DNA of 40,552 bases from an uncultured Bacteroidales bacterium (GTDB lineage: Bacteria > Bacteroidota > Bacteroidia > Bacteroidales > FEN-979): contig CAIQUS010000146.1 in NCBI GenBank assembly GCA_903875045.1, forward strand, positions 1 to 40,552. The letters run 5' to 3'. This document shows, piece after piece, positions 40,339 through 40,552 of the stretch (its first letter is position 1; every line of letters begins with the position of its first letter). The position numbers and the translations under genes were made by a program. Below the pieces are notes generated by a model. It had not been told where the DNA came from. It did no database searches and was given only the letters and a program-made list of their open reading frames with translations.

Positions 40339-40552
40339 GTAACTATTCACCCCCTACAAATGTAGGGCATTAATTTGGGAGAGAGAATGCAAAGGATTCA
40401 GATTATTTTTAATCGCAGTGTCAATAATCGATCGCAGGATTGCAAAAGACTCAGCACCGTTGAAAGTCTTGAACTGGCCGGATATTTTTTGTTTCACTTT
40501 GACATTTCGGATAGCTCTTTCTGAACCATTGTTGTCCGGAGGGACTTGATGA
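40339..40552 (-). mobile_element. IS66-family insertion sequence, one end (runs off window)
   Basis: The likely terminus GTAACTATTCACCCCC begins at 40339; IS66-family ends usually begin GTAA. Just inside is a 6-bp hairpin, CCCTAC-AAAT-GTAGGG (40352-40367). The transposase C-terminus is encoded on the minus strand to the edge. IS66 elements usually make 8-bp target duplications, which would make the adjacent AGAGAAAG (40331-40338) the expected duplicate. The other end is not in the window. Confidence 0.7.
40354..40552 (-). CDS. IS66-family transposase, C-terminal 65 residues
   Basis: Translated by hand from the window edge, the minus strand reads HQVPPDNNGSERAIRNVKVK and on through SGQFKTFNGAESFAILRS, IIDTAIKNNLNP and a TAG at 40356-40354. 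The DNNGSERAIRNVKV and G...FAILRS.IDTA.KN segments are hallmarks of the C-terminal catalytic region of IS66-family (TnpC) DDE transposases in Bacteroidota. The N-terminal part is beyond the window, so whether it is intact cannot be judged. The stop lies 15 nt inside the presumed end of the element. Confidence 0.88.
   Translation of the reverse strand, partial: HQVPPDNNGSERAIRNVKVKQKISGQFKTFNGAESFAILRSIIDTAIKNNLNPLHSLSQINALHL

Noticed and set aside
1-40552. tRNA, rRNA or riboswitch genes
   Set aside because: No cloverleaf, rRNA core or known riboswitch consensus was recognised by reading intergenic regions; a covariance-model scan would be needed to exclude small RNAs.

Overview
The window looks like a chromosome segment from an uncultured or environmental member of the Bacteroidota (Bacteroidia-like). 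Four things point there: several secreted proteins end in the type IX secretion (T9SS) type-A sorting domain (FPNP...G.F...); promoters resemble TTG-N18/19-TAnnTTTG rather than sigma70 boxes; most starts lack a Shine-Dalgarno; and the gene content includes a BT_3928-type DoxX protein, a eukaryotic-type citrate synthase and large Ig/PKD-repeat surface proteins. No rRNA, tRNA or CRISPR array was seen.

Layout. 1-4013 (minus): the N-terminal 1337 codons of a very large secreted Ig-repeat protein whose 3' end lies outside the window. 4421-13588 (plus): DoxX/BT_3928-like membrane protein, orphan DppB-type ABC permease, tpiA, prmA, a 1502-aa exported protein of unknown function coupled to prmA by ATGA, and plsY. 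13655-14779 (plus): dnaN with its own promoter and terminator. 14866-15057 (minus): a cold-shock protein. 15269-22868 (minus): a tight cluster around the PEP-pyruvate-oxaloacetate node, transcribed maeB, aminotransferase, pckA, citrate synthase, mdh. 23076-25349 (minus): a GH27 alpha-galactosidase lipoprotein. 25472-29116 (minus): a T9SS BNR/sialidase-like protein. 29199-30682 (minus): DUF4159 protein and rsmE. 30800-31682 (plus): a small gene plus an AbiEii-type nucleotidyltransferase, probably a toxin-antitoxin pair. 31679-37856 (minus): a two-gene operon of T9SS cargo, a Xgh74/VPS10-like propeller protein followed 1 nt later by an M14 zinc carboxypeptidase. 37995-38426 (plus): a stand-alone response regulator.

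The right end (38711-40552) is the most unusual part. It is a visibly A+T-rich, probably acquired operon of three ATGA-overlapping reading frames that appears to be decaying. Gene 1 is a beta-class DNA methyltransferase fused to a SNase-like domain that has lost its catalytic residues. Gene 2 is a small protein with an in-frame TGA at codon 18. Gene 3 is cut after about 13 codons by the end of an IS66-family element, whose transposase C-terminus runs off the window on the minus strand. This reads as a damaged restriction-modification or defence locus.

Two smaller signals have no ready explanation. A heptamer array (ATCGTAA)n sits just 5' of two unrelated genes 24 kb apart, in the same orientation relative to each. 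A perfect 10-nt match to the ribosomal Shine-Dalgarno complement (AGGAGGTGAT) lies between the cold-shock gene and mdh, ahead of a 19-codon frame on the plus strand; on the minus strand it is an anti-Shine-Dalgarno mimic.
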